A DNA stretch of 64,000 nt from assembly GCF_918797505.1 (NCBI RefSeq), contig NC_092796.1, positions 31,320,098 to 31,384,097 of the forward strand. Direction: 5' to 3'. Both the position numbers and the translations under genes were made by a program. The notes beneath the pieces were generated by a model. That model was not told where the DNA came from, searched no databases, and was given only the letters and a program-made list of their open reading frames with translations. This document shows positions 20,608 to 31,629 of the stretch, in pieces (positions within the stretch are counted from its first letter, which is position 1; every line of letters begins with the position of its first letter). Source of the DNA: Bemisia tabaci (Eukaryota > Arthropoda > Insecta > Hemiptera > Aleyrodidae).

Positions 20608-23151
20608 TAGAGTCCCTTTATACCCAGAGTTAAGACAACTCACTTTTGGTTGGGCTGAAAGTGGCCTAAAAAAAATCCAATTCTGATTGGTTCTCGCTCA
20701 TGGAGGCCGAAACGAGTGCACCAAGATGGCGGTACCTCGAATGTGAACAAGAATAATGAAAATATTACCTAATTGTGGTTTATCAAGAGTAAATTGTTAT
20801 TTCCATCGGTCTCAAATGAAAATAGATTAAGAAATTATTCACAAACCAATCTAATTTTCGTTTTAATTGATCAATTTGTTGATGTTGTTGTTTTTGTGTG
20901 ATAGACATCGCAGGATTCCTGATCCTTATCCGGGGGCAGATAAATTGTATACAAGATAAATCGTATACTCCCGTCGAAATCAGATAAATCATATACAGAT
21001 GGATGGTGAGAGGATAATTCATATAATTTGCCAGTTTGTCAAACTGTTGGGCGATCGCGAAATTCACTCTGATTTCTGATCATTCATAATTTCATAGCCC
21101 TTCTTTCTCACAAATAATGTAAGGAATTTTTTTTACCTAATACCACCAATAATTCTCATTTGGATTATTAATCATTTCTGCACTAATATTTCCAAAGACA
21201 TATATTTCACATCTAGATAAGGTGGATTGCCAATTATCGATACTATCCACAGACTGTCCAGCTTTTTGGGGTAACGTAACCAGTCTGTTGGCTTAAATTT
21301 TAAGCGTCTTTGAGAAGAACTTAGTTCATTCTGACATTGTTGAGTCCATATAAAATTTAAAAAATTCTAGTGAAGAACTGTGTGCAGCCCGTTTAGGAGT
21401 CCCCAATATTTTGTGTCAATCTGTGTGGCAGTGACCGTTCGTCTGTCCCAGTGGCGTGGCGTGCTTTGCGATATATCGATTGTTCTGCCATTTAAACCTA
21501 TGGAAAAGGATCGATAAACAGGATGTTCGCAGCGAACACCTTAATAATCGATTCTTCACCATACGTTTAAATGGAATAACAATCGATATATCGGAATTCA
21601 CGCCACGCCACTGGTCTGTCCTGATTAGGACGGAGACAAATTTTTAATAATTTTAAATAAGTTAAAGATACAGTCCTTCAATTTCAGTAGTGTCTTGTCA
21701 GTGGGTCAGCTCTTTTAGTATTTGTGTCTCCAGATATCCGTCGAAGTTCATCCATGTGGAGCTCCTGCACCGAAGTGTCTTGCGTCCCCGTCCTTGACTT
21801 CATTCGTATCTGTTTTTTCCGAGTCACTTGAACAGCTTACTCATTTTTTCATTTAAAATCTTCCAAAAGGTCTGATGTTTGATCTCAACAGTTTACTCAT
21901 CATAATTTAGTCAGGCCAATTTGTTCATCCTGCATGAATCATCTTGTTACGTCTCATTCCTTTCAATACGTGTGTAGTCCTGGCAGCTTGATTTGGCTCG
22001 ACGCTAGTTTGTTCACACTTTAAATTGAAGACCCCACTAACTCCAGTTGAGAAATCAAGAGATAACGGGAGTATAAGGAGTCTCCGACAAGGAAGCTTAG
22101 CCACTGAAAGTTTCTTGATAACCCAGCATTTGGATAAATGATAGCAGCAAGTCAAACCGCAGGTTTGCTTGGTTTCAAGAAACCTTATTGGCAGCCTCTA
22201 AAACAAGCCACTAATTAGTGGCAATTGCTCCAAATCCTTGGTAACTAACATCATCACTCTATCTTTGAGCAGAGGTAAGTGAAATTGTCGTAACATCTTA
22301 TGTCGTTAATAACTCTTGTAACTTATGTCGCAGCTGACAATGGAAGTAGAGAAAAATAGCCTCATATTTGAGGTTTTACATTTTCTGCTATCGCTGTCCA
22401 AATTACCAGAGACCTGAGTTGTTGGTGAGACCCACAGCTCAGCAAAACTTCGGTCTCTGCCTCCTAAAATTTTTCCTTTTCATCATTGGCCTTATTTGTA
22501 CACTTTAGTACCTATCCTGAAAAGCCGCTTTCTGCTGACTTCAACTGGTCAAGGGCATGGAGAAAGGCAACAAAATACGTGATAGAAAGATAACTTCAGC
22601 GGCCTCGTCATATCGTTGGGTTTGTTCTAATTATCTTTTGTGAACATTAAAAAAAGTCGCTTGGTACCGAACGTCAAAATAATCAACAACTCTCGGGCCA
22701 TCCTAGTCACCTTATTGGCTACTAATCCCTAATTAATGATCACCATCTCTTCTTCCTTGAGGGTCCGAGGGTGAGATCAGATATTGGTGTTTCAGATATT
22801 CTCAAGAATATCGACATTTCAAATAATAAATGTCAAATTCTGCTATCTATATTGCCCTTTTGCCTCTTCCGAAATGAGGTTAGTTTAAATTGTTGGTAGA
22901 TTGCTAACAAATCATAACAAGAGTACAGTTTGATGTTCGGTACCCACCAACCAACAATTTGATGCTAGTATGCAATTTACCCATCGGACACCCAGTATAT
23001 AAATTACCGTGTATGCGATTTATACTAACTCTCCTTATCCCTCAATATCGTTTGTTTGGGTGCACTCGTTTCGGCCTCCATGGCCAGCCAAGGCCGGCTG
23101 CCAGTCAGCTGATAATCGAGTTGTCTTAACTCTGGGTATAAAGGGACTCTA
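20608..23151. mobile_element. family M hAT-like transposon, long copy (2.5 kb)
   Basis: Perfect terminal inverted repeats of at least 33 bp: TAGAGTCCCTTTATACCCAG at the left and CTGGGTATAAAGGGACTCTA at the right, each followed inwards by AGTTAAGACAACTC or its complement. A second inverted block (GAGGCCGAAACGAGTGCACC / GGTGCACTCGTTTCGGCCTC) lies about 60 bp inside. Perfect 8-bp target duplications TTCCCTTT flank it. The interior is A+T-rich with no long ORF, so it is non-autonomous as seen. It hosts a family D MITE at 21449. Confidence 0.9.
21449..21613. mobile_element. family D hAT-like MITE, copy 2 (nested in M)
   Basis: 165 bp, CAGTGGCGTGGCGTGCTTTG to ACGCCACGCCACTG, with perfect target duplications GTCTGTCC at 21441-21448 and 21614-21621. 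It lies wholly inside the 2.5-kb family M element, so it is younger. Confidence 0.96.
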
Positions 23152-23180
23152 TTCCCTTTCTGCAACCAACGCCTCAATTT

Positions 23181-23344
23181 CAATGGCATGGTGTGCTTTG
23201 CGATATATCGATTGATCTGCCGTTTAAACCTATAGAAAAGTATGGATGAACAGGGTTTTTGCATCAATCACCTTAATAATCGATTATTTATCACAGCTTC
23301 AAATGGGGAAATATCGATAGATCGCAAAGCACGCCGCGCCACTG
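23181..23344. mobile_element. family D hAT-like MITE, copy 3
   Basis: 164 bp, CAATGGCATGGTGTGCTTTG to CACGCCGCGCCACTG, with perfect target duplications CTCAATTT on both sides (23173-23180, 23345-23352). It is inserted 30 bp outside the right end of the family M element. Confidence 0.95.
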
Positions 23345-23352
23345 CTCAATTT

Positions 23353-23537
23353 GTCGGTCCTCTGACGTAAGAGCGCATCTCTATTACCACATGAGCCCCG
23401 AAAAACATGGATTTATACGTAAAATGAACATATTCATGCTTAAAGGAACTATTTGCATACGTGTAACATAGTTCCTTTGAGCATAAATACGTCCAAATAG
23501 GAATCACGTGGAAATAGAGATACGACCTTACGTCACA
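23353..23537. mobile_element. family R MITE, copy 2, interrupted by a family I element
   Basis: Arms CTGACGTAAGAGCGCATCTC and AGATACGACCTTACGTCA match copy 1. An extra 68 bp (about 23430-23497) with TTAAAGGAACTA / TAGTTCCTTTGAGCATAAAT and GTCCAAAT sits in the loop. Confidence 0.8.
23430..23497. mobile_element. family I mini-element nested in R copy 2
   Basis: A minimal hairpin: CATGCTTAAAGGAACTAT and ATAGTTCCTTTGAGCATA with ATACGTCCAAAT at the right end. Similar to 59177-59254. Confidence 0.7.
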
Positions 23538-23766
23538 CGGTGGGTCGAGTCAATTAGAGAGGTCGGACGTGAAATTTTTTACTAAAACTGCAAATTTTAA
23601 TATTCATTCCATCACATTTTAAATTTTAAGGGACGCTTCGAGAAGAAAATTTTCCGAGGAAACCAATGGAACCACTTTTAGAACCTCAAAGTTGCGCATG
23701 AACGGAGTTATCAGCGTTTAAAGTTTCCACATTTTATCCGACTTCTCCGATTGACTCGATCCATTG
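23538..23766. mobile_element. family S MITE, copy 3
   Basis: Inverted ends CGGTGGGTCGAGTCAATT and ATTGACTCGATCCATTG. Internal ACTTTTAGAACCTCAAAGTT and GGAGTTATCAGCGTTTAAAG match copies at 29961 and 55406 in reverse orientation. It is directly joined to R copy 2. Confidence 0.8.
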
Positions 23767-24260
23767 TGCGTCAGAGGGGCAACGAATTGTAGTTCCTAAT
23801 TGCAAAATACATAGTCCACATGAATTAAATCACACGCCGTAATGGAGAACGTAGAATGCCTTTTTTGCTTAACTCTATCCGAACAATGATCAGGCCCGGT
23901 TTAAAAAATTGAAATTCAACAGGAAAGCGACGTGGAAAAGCGAAATACGTGATTCGGTGTTTTCAGCGTGGACATTCCCTTTCATGAGGGATGATTGGGG
24001 TGGGTGCTAGGTGGCGAGTGCTGAGTGAGCAGAAGTCATGACGCATCGGGCGAATGGGATGCGAGCAAAATAGGATACCGTCCGGGTCCCAGTCATTATC
24101 CAATCCAGCTTATTAGCCGCTGACCTCAGACTGTCAGTCAGTATACCAAGTTCGACGCGACTGTCAACTTATGCAAGTCCGCGAGCGATCGAGCGCCGAG
24201 TTCGGCCCCAAAAAGTAAACCCCGCACTCCGGGACATGAAATATTTCCAAAATAACCGTA
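23767..24260. other. unassigned sequence
   Basis: No gene or repeat recognised. The part around 24000-24230 is a little richer in G+C. Confidence 0.4.
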
Positions 24261-24501
24261 CACTGGGGAAAAAAAAAAAAAAAAAAATTGGATCTAGAGT
24301 CCAGACTCTTAAAAACATCGACAAGAAAAAGTACTCTTGATTCAATAAATTAGAATCCAGCTTAAATCAAGAACCAAGCCTCTTAATTTAAGCGGATTTC
24401 GTTTTGATTCAAGCAAAAATCCGATTGAATCATGAGTATTATTTCTTGTCAATGTTTTCAAGAGTCTGGACTCTAGATCCAATGTGTTTTTTTTTCCAGT
24501 G
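24261..24501. mobile_element. family B foldback MITE, copy 2
   Basis: CACTGGGGAAAAAAA to TTTTTTTTTCCAGTG with the family hairpin, and TA on both sides (GTA/CACTGG and CCAGTG/TAC). Confidence 0.9.
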
Positions 24502-24525
24502 TACGCAAATGAAGACATATATAAG

Positions 24526-24982
24526 TGTCGCCGGACTTTAGTCAAATCAGGCATTTTATCAAATGCCTTAGCAGATAATCAAATTTTGACAGTTTGCGAA
24601 ATTTTGTAAATTTATGGTGAGAAGCTTACGAATTCCCAATATTTGGGGAAAAATCACTCATTAAATTCACGAACTTAACTCGTTTCTTCTTCTTCTTCTT
24701 TTTAAAATGATTCTCGTATGTTCAAATATTAAAATTTTAAAAAAATTGTTTTTTATGTCAGGCCGAAAATTTCAAAGGAAATTTTCGTTTAGGAGCTAAA
24801 ACTCGTTTAAAGTACTACTGTAAAATGCAAATTTTTACAGAGAGTTCTTTCGCACGGGAACGATGAATTATTTTGTCTAAAGTCAGGAAAATCACCAGAA
24901 TTTCAATCTGAGTAAGAATACTGTTTTGACTGTTAGCCTAGGCATTTGACAAAATGCCTGATTTAATTATTTGCATGTGACG
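24526..24982. mobile_element. family F element, copy 1
   Basis: Left end TGTCGCCGGACTTTAGTCAA then ATCAGGCATTTTA; right end AAAATGCCTGATTTAATTAT then TTGCATGTGACG. Same family as the nested insertion at 41257-41700. The terminal repeats are more eroded here. Confidence 0.75.
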
Positions 24983-25191
24983 TAAATATAAATAGTGAAA
25001 GTTTTGACATCTTTTTAACAGTCGACATCATACTTGAAACGCCCAATAATTCGAATATTCACTTCAATGTATTACACTGAAAGGCAGTTGCATTCTTTCG
25101 TGAGGAAAATGACGAATTTGTGGCATTTGATTGAAAATCAGCAGCCTGTTGGCGGAGCGCACCGAGTTTATTTTCATTGTAACTCCTTGTA

Positions 25192-25567
25192 CACTGAAAA
25201 AAAATTCTCGGCGTTTTTACCAAGGTCCGTTGGTACCTTTACCATCTCACCTTTTTTTTACCAATTATTGGTAATTTTACCAAGACAGACTGGTAAGCTT
25301 ACCTAAAAACCGGTATTTATACTGTTTTTTTCAGGTAAGAATACCACTATTATTGGTAATCAATTCCCGGTAACTTTACCATTTTATCTCGGTGATTCTA
25401 TTCTACCAGACTCGATAAAAGATATCGGCGTTTTTACCAAGGTCCAGTAAAATTACCAATTCCATAAATGGTAATTTTACCAAGAATAAACTGGGATCAA
25501 ATAGAACCCTGAATTCTTAGTAATTTTACCTTTTTCTTAGTAAATACACCGAGATTTTTTTTCTGTG
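25192..25567. mobile_element. family A MITE, copy 4 (internally shortened)
   Basis: CACTGAAAAAAAATTCTCGG to TTTTTTTTCTGTG. It lacks the ACCGAGAAAGTTCAATAATT block of other copies. Flanks TAACTCCTTGTA and TAACTCCTCCTC look like a partly decayed 12-bp duplication. Confidence 0.85.
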
Positions 25568-26034
25568 TAACTCCTCCTCCTTCACCTTTCATTTACGTCA
25601 AAAACTCGGTGTTCAATTTGTTTAAAGAATGATGAAAATAACGGGAGCGTCTCCTTGTAAACACGCGTGACTCGGTCAATGTTTCCGAAAAGAAATAGGT
25701 ACAAGGGCAACTCGAAGTGAAGTCACTCGATGGGTGAGATCAAGTTTCAGCGAGGAGATGAGTTTTCCCGCCACGAATGAAGAGAAGTGAGAGGAGGCTC
25801 GGACAAAACTATATATTGATTTCCATCCGCGAAACCTCTCAAATGCACGCTTACAGTGTGCTTTGAAAGTCATGACACATGACACTCTCCCCGATGATTC
25901 ATTGAATAGAAAGGAGCCAAGTGACATTTCCGGAAAAAAAGAGCTGACTTCAAGCTTAACCAGCCCCACATTTGTCAAAAATTAAAAGTCGAGATAAAAC
26001 ATCGGCTGTGAAGGTAAGCTTTGATTTTGCCCAT
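25568..26034. other. unassigned sequence
   Basis: No gene or family recognised. A minus-strand open frame around 25676-25978 has no recognisable motif. Confidence 0.35.
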
Positions 26035-26460
26035 AGACGGATCCAGAAACTTCGAACGGGGAGGCGGGCGTAAACATTGGCGGACACAGCAAATTAGCAA
26101 CAGTGTCTTTTCTCCATTTAAATCTATAGAAATGTATCGATTTAAGGAGGGGTCAGGTACTCCGACAAGAATCGATTATTTAGCATAACTTTAAATGGAG
26201 GGAATCCAGTGTTGCCAAATTGCTGGATCCGCCTCTGGGCGTAAAAGGGGTCCGGGTAGCTCTCCTCCGAAAATGTTCGATATTTAAAAGCATCAAACAC
26301 GCAGTCGAGTCAATTTCATCATGAATAACTACCAAATACCAGCGTTCCTTCATCTCCTTTCCCACGGTCCTTCCTTCTTACTTTCCCCCTTTTTCTTCTT
26401 CCTTACTTTAGGGGCGAATGGGAGGGGGGGGGCGTACGCCCCCCCCCCTCCCCTGGATTC
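26035..26460. mobile_element. family DD repeat with G/C-homopolymer palindrome, copy 1
   Basis: Starts ACGGATCCAGAAACTTCGAA and ends CCCCTGGATTCACCTATG. The right part has GGGAGGGGGGGGGCGTACGC followed by a C run. The same layout is at 53915-54197. It is interrupted by family E copy 2. Confidence 0.55.
26075..26237. mobile_element. family E hAT-like MITE, copy 2
   Basis: 163 bp, CATTGGCGGACACAGCAAAT to TGCTGGATCCGCCTCTG, with perfect target duplications GGCGTAAA at 26067-26074 and 26238-26245. Confidence 0.93.
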
Positions 26461-26847
26461 ACCTATGATTTTGCCTCTCGCATAGAGTCTTATGGAGGCG
26501 TCAAACTTTAAAAACCTCTTTTTTCGGTTCAAGTTTGATGTGGCTTACTTCCTTCCTCTTGAACTCGGTTCGGCTAGAGTTCCTATGTCCAGTGGTATTC
26601 TTTGAGAAAAATAGAGGAGAAGTGAAAATATTAAAACACCGCAATGGAGATTAGTTTGTAGCTTCACTGTTGTTGTTTTGGTTAACCAACGCACTGTATG
26701 AGGCTTCGCATTTCGCCTTCAATTTAGGCGGTAGGCAATCGTGGGTTGAGGCACTTTGATCTGTTGTGCAATGCTTGGAAATTTTCATCGAGCTATTGTT
26801 TGACGTTACCGTATGAAGTTAGACTGAAGTTCGAGAGGTGAAAAAAG
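26461..26847. other. unassigned sequence
   Basis: No gene or repeat recognised. Confidence 0.35.
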
Positions 26848-28275
26848 TTCAAACTGACTTTTTGATGCCCGAAAATTTGAATTTGGGAGCGAATTTTTCA
26901 CAGACTATGCATTATAGGACTAGCTTTACTTGAAATCATGAATATCGCAATTTTTCCAAAAACTGCGTCTTGTCCTCCAACTCTTCTTTATGATCTAGCT
27001 GAAGTTTGCAAGAGCCCATTGGCCACATCCATTCAAACTGACTTTTTGATGCTTAAAAATTGGAATTTGGGAGCGAATTTTTCACAGACTATGCATTAAG
27101 ACTAGCTTTACTTGAAATCATGAATTTCTCAATTTTTCCAAAAACTGCGTCTTGTCGTGCAACTCTTCTTTATGATCTAGCTGAAGTTTGCGACAGCCTA
27201 TTGGCCACATCCAAACCACGGCGCTCGCTCGATGGGAGTCGATTAAAATTCAGGAAAGAGGATAAATGGATTGCATTTTGCAAAAAGGAACCACTAGCAT
27301 TGCAATGATGCTAAGATTGTGCAACTTCATCTTTTGCAATAAAATTGCGGAAATCGTGAAAAACTATGAAATTTAGATGGTAATTTTTGTCTTAAATTTA
27401 CAGTTTTTAGCGAGTAAAATAGAAACTATTAATGGATAATCGGGTTTTTCCTCCAAGACAAAAGAAGTTGCACAATCTTAGCAGCATTGCAATGCTAGTG
27501 GTTCCTTTTTGCAAAATGCAATCCAAATATGTGTTCGAAGTATCAAAATTACATGGATCCTCATGGTGGAGAGAAAGTTCAAACTGACTTTTTGATGCCT
27601 GAAAATTGAAATTTGGGAGCGGTTTTTTCACAGACTTTACATTAAAATTAGCTTTGCTTGAAATCATGAATATCCTACTTTTTCCAAAAACTGCGTCTTG
27701 TCCTCCAACTCCTCTTTATGATCTGGCTGAAGTTTGCAAGAGCCCATTGGCCACATCCAAACCACGGCGCTCGCTCGATGCTAGTCGATTAAAATTCAGG
27801 ATAGAGGTTATGTGTTTGAAGTATCGAAATTACATGGATCCTCATGGTGGAATGAAAGTTCAAACTGACGTTTTGATGCCTGAAATTGGAATTTGGTAGC
27901 GTTTTTTTCACAGACTATGCATTAAGATTATAGCTTTACTTGAAATCATGAATATCTCAATTTTCCCAAAAACTGCGTCTTGTCCTCCAACTCCTCTTTA
28001 TGATCTAGCTGAAGGTTGCAAGAGCCCATGGGCCGCATCCATTCAAACTGACTTTTTGATGCTTAAAAATTGGAATATGGGAGCGATTTTTTCACAGACT
28101 ATGCATTAAGACTAGCTTTTCTTGAAATCATTCATAACTCAATTTTCCCAAAAACTGCTCCTTGTCCTCCAAGCCCCTAACCTCCTCTTTTTGCTCTAGC
28201 TGAAGTTTGCGACAGGCCATTGGCCACATGCAAACCACGGCGCTCGCCCGATGCGAGTCGATTAAAATTCAGGAT
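26848..28275. repeat. family T tandem cluster (five diverged units)
   Basis: Units start with TTCAAACTGACTTTTTGATG at about 26848, 27032, 27578, 27859 and 28052, about 185-195 bp each when uninterrupted. Each holds TTTTTCACAGACTATGCATT, ACTTGAAATCATGAATATC and AAAAACTGCGTCTTGTCCTC. Some units end in CACGGCGCTCGCTCGATG. A family U MITE splits the second from the third. Confidence 0.8.
27267..27525. mobile_element. family U MITE, copy 1 (nested in the T cluster)
   Basis: 259 bp with inverted ends TGGATTGCATTTTGCAAAAA and TTTTTGCAAAATGCAATCCA, arms continuing as GGAACCACTAGCATTGCAAT and its exact complement. Partial copies at 9783-9999 and about 8712-8760. Confidence 0.88.
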
Positions 28276-28640
28276 AGAGGGTCCGGCTCCGGCGTGACAC
28301 CGAAAGGACTCATCAATTTTGGACGGGCGTCCTCCTGCCCGTCCTCCGCCTCGGCGAGCTCGTCTCGAGATGCGAGCCCGCCGCCCGGGCCCTCCGTAAT
28401 TAAACACAAGGTTCCAACAATCGATCGCTTCCGCGTGGCACCGGGCGCAGCGCAATTAGAGTCGATAGAACTCGACGTCGCCGTCGGTGTCACCCGATTT
28501 CAGCGACGTCCTGTGCCTGGCCACGGCGACGCCGAGCACCTGTAAGGTGGTCCCCGCGAGGTCCTGTCCATCAGTCATAGCTCGTGACGCCTCGTCACCC
28601 GAGCGCGCCGATGGTTCTTTGCTCGAGCTTCCGAGGCCCT
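28276..28640. other. G+C-rich, CpG-rich island of unknown role
   Basis: This stands out sharply from its A+T-rich surroundings. Open frames exist on both strands (minus strand 28456-28680 ends in GDTDGDVEFYRL and a stop), but none has a recognisable domain or clear splice sites. It could be a promoter/first exon for the plus-strand exon at 29704, or a degraded coding exon. Confidence 0.35.
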
Positions 28641-29330
28641 CTCGTTTGTTGTGGCGCGTGAGATTTTCATCGAACCCCAAACAAGATTTTGTCGATGTAG
28701 ATTTCCATCCGGAACTCCAATTGAAAGCGGGTTTATTCGTTGAACTACGTCAAACTACCGTCCCTTTGTAATTTACTCGAAATTCCGGTTCAAGTGTTGA
28801 CGCGTAAAATTTTCATCGAACCCTAATCAGACTGTCCGAGATTTCGTGAATGCGGATTTCCATCAATATTCGTACAGTTTTGGCCGATTGCAATACTTGT
28901 CTTTCAGTTGTGACGTGTGAGATTTTGTCGATGTAGATTTCTGTCCGAAATTCCCGTCGAAAGCTGGTCTGTCTGCTGAGCTACGCCAATTACCACTACT
29001 TTTCCCCTTTGGAATTCGGTCAAAGTTTCGGCCGAAGTGTCAACGCGTAACGTTCGTATGAAGCACTTGTCTAACTTCTAGAGATTTGATTAATTTTTAC
29101 GTCTAATTATGGTACAAAATGTAATTTTAATAAAAACGATGCTTTAATTGTGATGCGTTAAATTTTTATCGAGGCCCCGTCCGACTGAACGGGATTTCAT
29201 AGATTTAATCGCCTGATTCGGTCAAATCTCCATCAGTTTTTTGTCGAAATTCGGTCGAAAATTTGGCCGAAACTGAATGTTGACGCAGCAGTTGTGACGC
29301 GTAAAAATACCATCTGACTACTATCAGTAT
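28641..29330. repeat. diverged tandem repeats with GTTGTGACGCGTGAGATTTT motif
   Basis: The block GTG(A/G)CGCGT-A-ATTTTCATCGA followed by GATTTCCATCC recurs at about 28650, 28795, 28910, 29150 and 29295, with irregular spacing. Likely an old array. Confidence 0.5.
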
Positions 29331-29703
29331 TCAAAAGACTGACAAAAGCTATACAAGCCGACATGTATCGTTTTACTATTGTGTGACAAAGCTCTTCATA
29401 GAAAATCCGACGAACTACTCGACGAGAAGAACAAATCCCTAAAAAAAGCCAGGAAGTGAAGCCGAAAAGTTTTTAACCTATGAAAGAACCTGTGCAATTC
29501 GCCGGATTGAAATCTAAGAGTCAAAAGGAAGATCAGTTTCCCCCAAACGTAACTTAGATGGCCATTGTGGAGATAAGACGGCCTAGTTATCGCGTATTCA
29601 AGTCGGATTATACATTGAATTATTGTGCGTGTGTCTCGAGATCAACGTAGGGTCAAGTGTAGGGGTCACGTGAGTTTTCTCAATACTATGCAGAGGTTTG
29701 CAG

Positions 29704-29902
29704 ATGTCAGAGAATGAAGGAGCAACTGTCGACGAGAAAGGAAATCATCTGGATTCACCCGATGCCACGCCGAAGGACGGAGATGCGGTCGACGAGACAA
29801 AATCTGGCGCGAACGGGGAGGCTTGCACTTTGGCCAGGGAGAACTCCTCGGTGTCTATTGGCGGCGAAGCTGAGACTGAGACTGCAACACAGAAGTTACC
29901 AG
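29704..29902 (+). CDS. unrecognised small protein, candidate first coding exon
   Basis: From ATG at 29704, 66 codons plus one base, ending at a possible donor GTACCC. The peptide is acidic and polar (MSENEGATVDEKGNHLDSPD at the start; GGEAETETATQKLP at the end), with no domain. Codon use is more G+C-rich than the flanks. Splicing to the acceptor at 35906-35907 restores phase exactly and continues into a second open exon. The donor is weak, and a further exon in the 6-kb intron cannot be excluded. I do not recognise the gene. Confidence 0.45.
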
Positions 29903-29960
29903 GTACCCGTTTTTTCCGCTCAGGACCGGATTTAAGGGTTTTGGGCTTATAGGCGCCGCA

Positions 29961-30414
29961 CAGTGGATCGAGTCAATAGGAGAGGCCGGACAAAATTTGG
30001 AAACTTTAAACGCTTATAACCCCGTTTGTACAAAACTTTGTGGTTTTAAAAGTGGTTCAATTGGTTTTCTATTGAAATTGTCTACCTTAAGCACCCCTTG
30101 GAATGTGAAGTGTGACGAAATAAACATCACTGGAAATAAAAACACATTGGATCTAGAGTCTAGACTCTTGAAAACATTGACAAGAAAAAATGCTCTTGAT
30201 TCAATCGGATTTTTGCTTGAATGAAGACGATATCCGCTTAAATTAAGAGGCTTGGTTCTTGATTTAAGCTAGATTCTGATTGAATCAAGAGTACTTTTTC
30301 TTGTCGATGTTTTTAAGAGTCTGGACTCTAGATCCAATGTGCTTTTTTTCCAGTGTGACATAATGTGCAGTCAAAAATTTCATGTCCGACCCCTCTGATT
30401 GACTCGATCCGCTG
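29961..30414. mobile_element. family S MITE, copy 1, split by a family B MITE
   Basis: Ends CAGTGGATCGAGTCAATAGG and CTGATTGACTCGATCCGCTG. Without the insert at 30128-30355 it matches copies at 23538 (inverted) and 55406. Confidence 0.85.
30128..30355. mobile_element. family B foldback MITE, copy 3 (nested in S)
   Basis: CACTGGAAATAAAAACACAT to TTTTTTTCCAGTG with the standard family B hairpin. The arms near the loop have swapped segments relative to copy 1. Confidence 0.9.
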
Positions 30415-30489
30415 TGCGCTGTCATGGGGTGCGGAGTGCGGACCCGCTTCAAAGTTCAGCTCCCCGCCCAAGTGGCAGAGATCCCGATG

Positions 30490-30740
30490 AGTTGCCATTT
30501 GATCGGAGAACGTATCGCGATTTTGTCGACGTCGATTTATTGCAACGTTATCGGATGAAAAATTGCAATAAAGTGCATTTAAACGGCATTTCGCAATGAA
30601 ATCGCGATTTTATCGACGGAGATTCATCGCAATATTATCGAACAATAAATTGTGATAAATTGAGATAAAATATCAACTTTTACAAGCGATATTTGTTGCG
30701 AATACGCAATAAATCAGCACGCAATCTACTCACCCGGTAC
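30490..30740. repeat. ATCG-motif palindromic repeat related to family N
   Basis: Repeated ATCGCGATTTTGTCGACG, TTATTGCAACGTTATCG and TCGCAATATTATCGAACAAT blocks. Similar to the interior of the family N element at 54285-54647. Confidence 0.55.
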
Positions 30741-30755
30741 TTTCAGAACATCAAA

Positions 30756-30877
30756 TGGACGTATTTCTGCCAAACGGAGCTATGTGCATTGAAATATGAG
30801 CCCTGAGACCCATAAGAATATATGCGTAACAAGGCCCACGTCATAATGCACATAGTTCCGTTTGGCAGAAATACGTC
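30756..30877. mobile_element. family I MITE, short copy 4
   Basis: TGGACGTATTTCTGCCAAAC to GTTTGGCAGAAATACGTC, arms with ATGTGCATT / AATGCACAT. The closest relative is 12130-12255. Confidence 0.85.
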
Positions 30878-30923
30878 AAAAAAAAAAACACAAGGTTTGG
30901 TGACCCATTTCCACTCTTCATAC

Positions 30924-31350
30924 GGGTGGCTTCACGATAACTGGGATAGTTTTGTCGCCGTAACAGACAACACATTTTTCGGTCATATTTTTGGTAGAAA
31001 TGATAATCACTCGAATTTTTTCGCATTGATCTTCAAAGGGTTACGTATTATAACGCTTTCTAATGATTTATTGCTCTACTTCTCAATTAACATTCTGTAA
31101 ATTCCGAAAATGTTCTGCCTGTAACGCGGTAAAAAGTTAGCGTAACAGGCAGCACATTTTTGTCCATTTATATATTAAAATTGAAAAGTAGAGCGAAAAA
31201 CTTTTTGAAAAGTGTTTTAACACGTTACCTTGTGTAGATCAATGCAAAAAAATTCGAGTGATTATCATTACTCCTAAAAATATGACCGAAAAATGTGTTG
31301 TCTGTTACGGCGACAAAACTATTCCAGTTATCGTGAAACCACCCTTTCGC
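30924..31350. mobile_element. long palindrome EE
   Basis: The arms GGGTGGCTTCACGATAACTG and CAGTTATCGTGAAACCACCC are inverted, and the match continues through GTTTTGTCGCCGTAACAGAC / GTCTGTTACGGCGACAAAAC and AATGATAATCACTCGAATTT / its complement. About 427 bp, non-coding, single copy here. Confidence 0.8.
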
Positions 31351-31352
31351 GC

Positions 31353-31617
31353 CATATCGACAGTGTAAGTCGGCAATCACATAACTCGTTTGCGGAGTCT
31401 GAAAATCTCCGCCTCTATATTATTTTTTTAAAAGAGAACAAATTCACATCATTCTTTGAAATTTACGCAAAATTTTCTTCGCACAGAGAAGAAAAATCAC
31501 GGTAGTTTTAAAGAATTGCCGTTGAGTAAATTTCCGTTCAAAAAATAAAGTATATGACAGGAAGTCTGCGACGTCGCAAACCGAGTTATGTGATTGCCGA
31601 CTTACAACGTCGATATA
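31353..31617. mobile_element. family CC palindrome, copy 2
   Basis: Arms ATATCGACAGTGTAAGTCGG and CCGACTTACAACGTCGATAT, with TCGGCAATCACATAACTCG against its complement. GTCTGCGACGTCGCAAACCG is shared with copy 1. Confidence 0.7.
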
Positions 31618-31629
31618 TTTCCCCATGCA

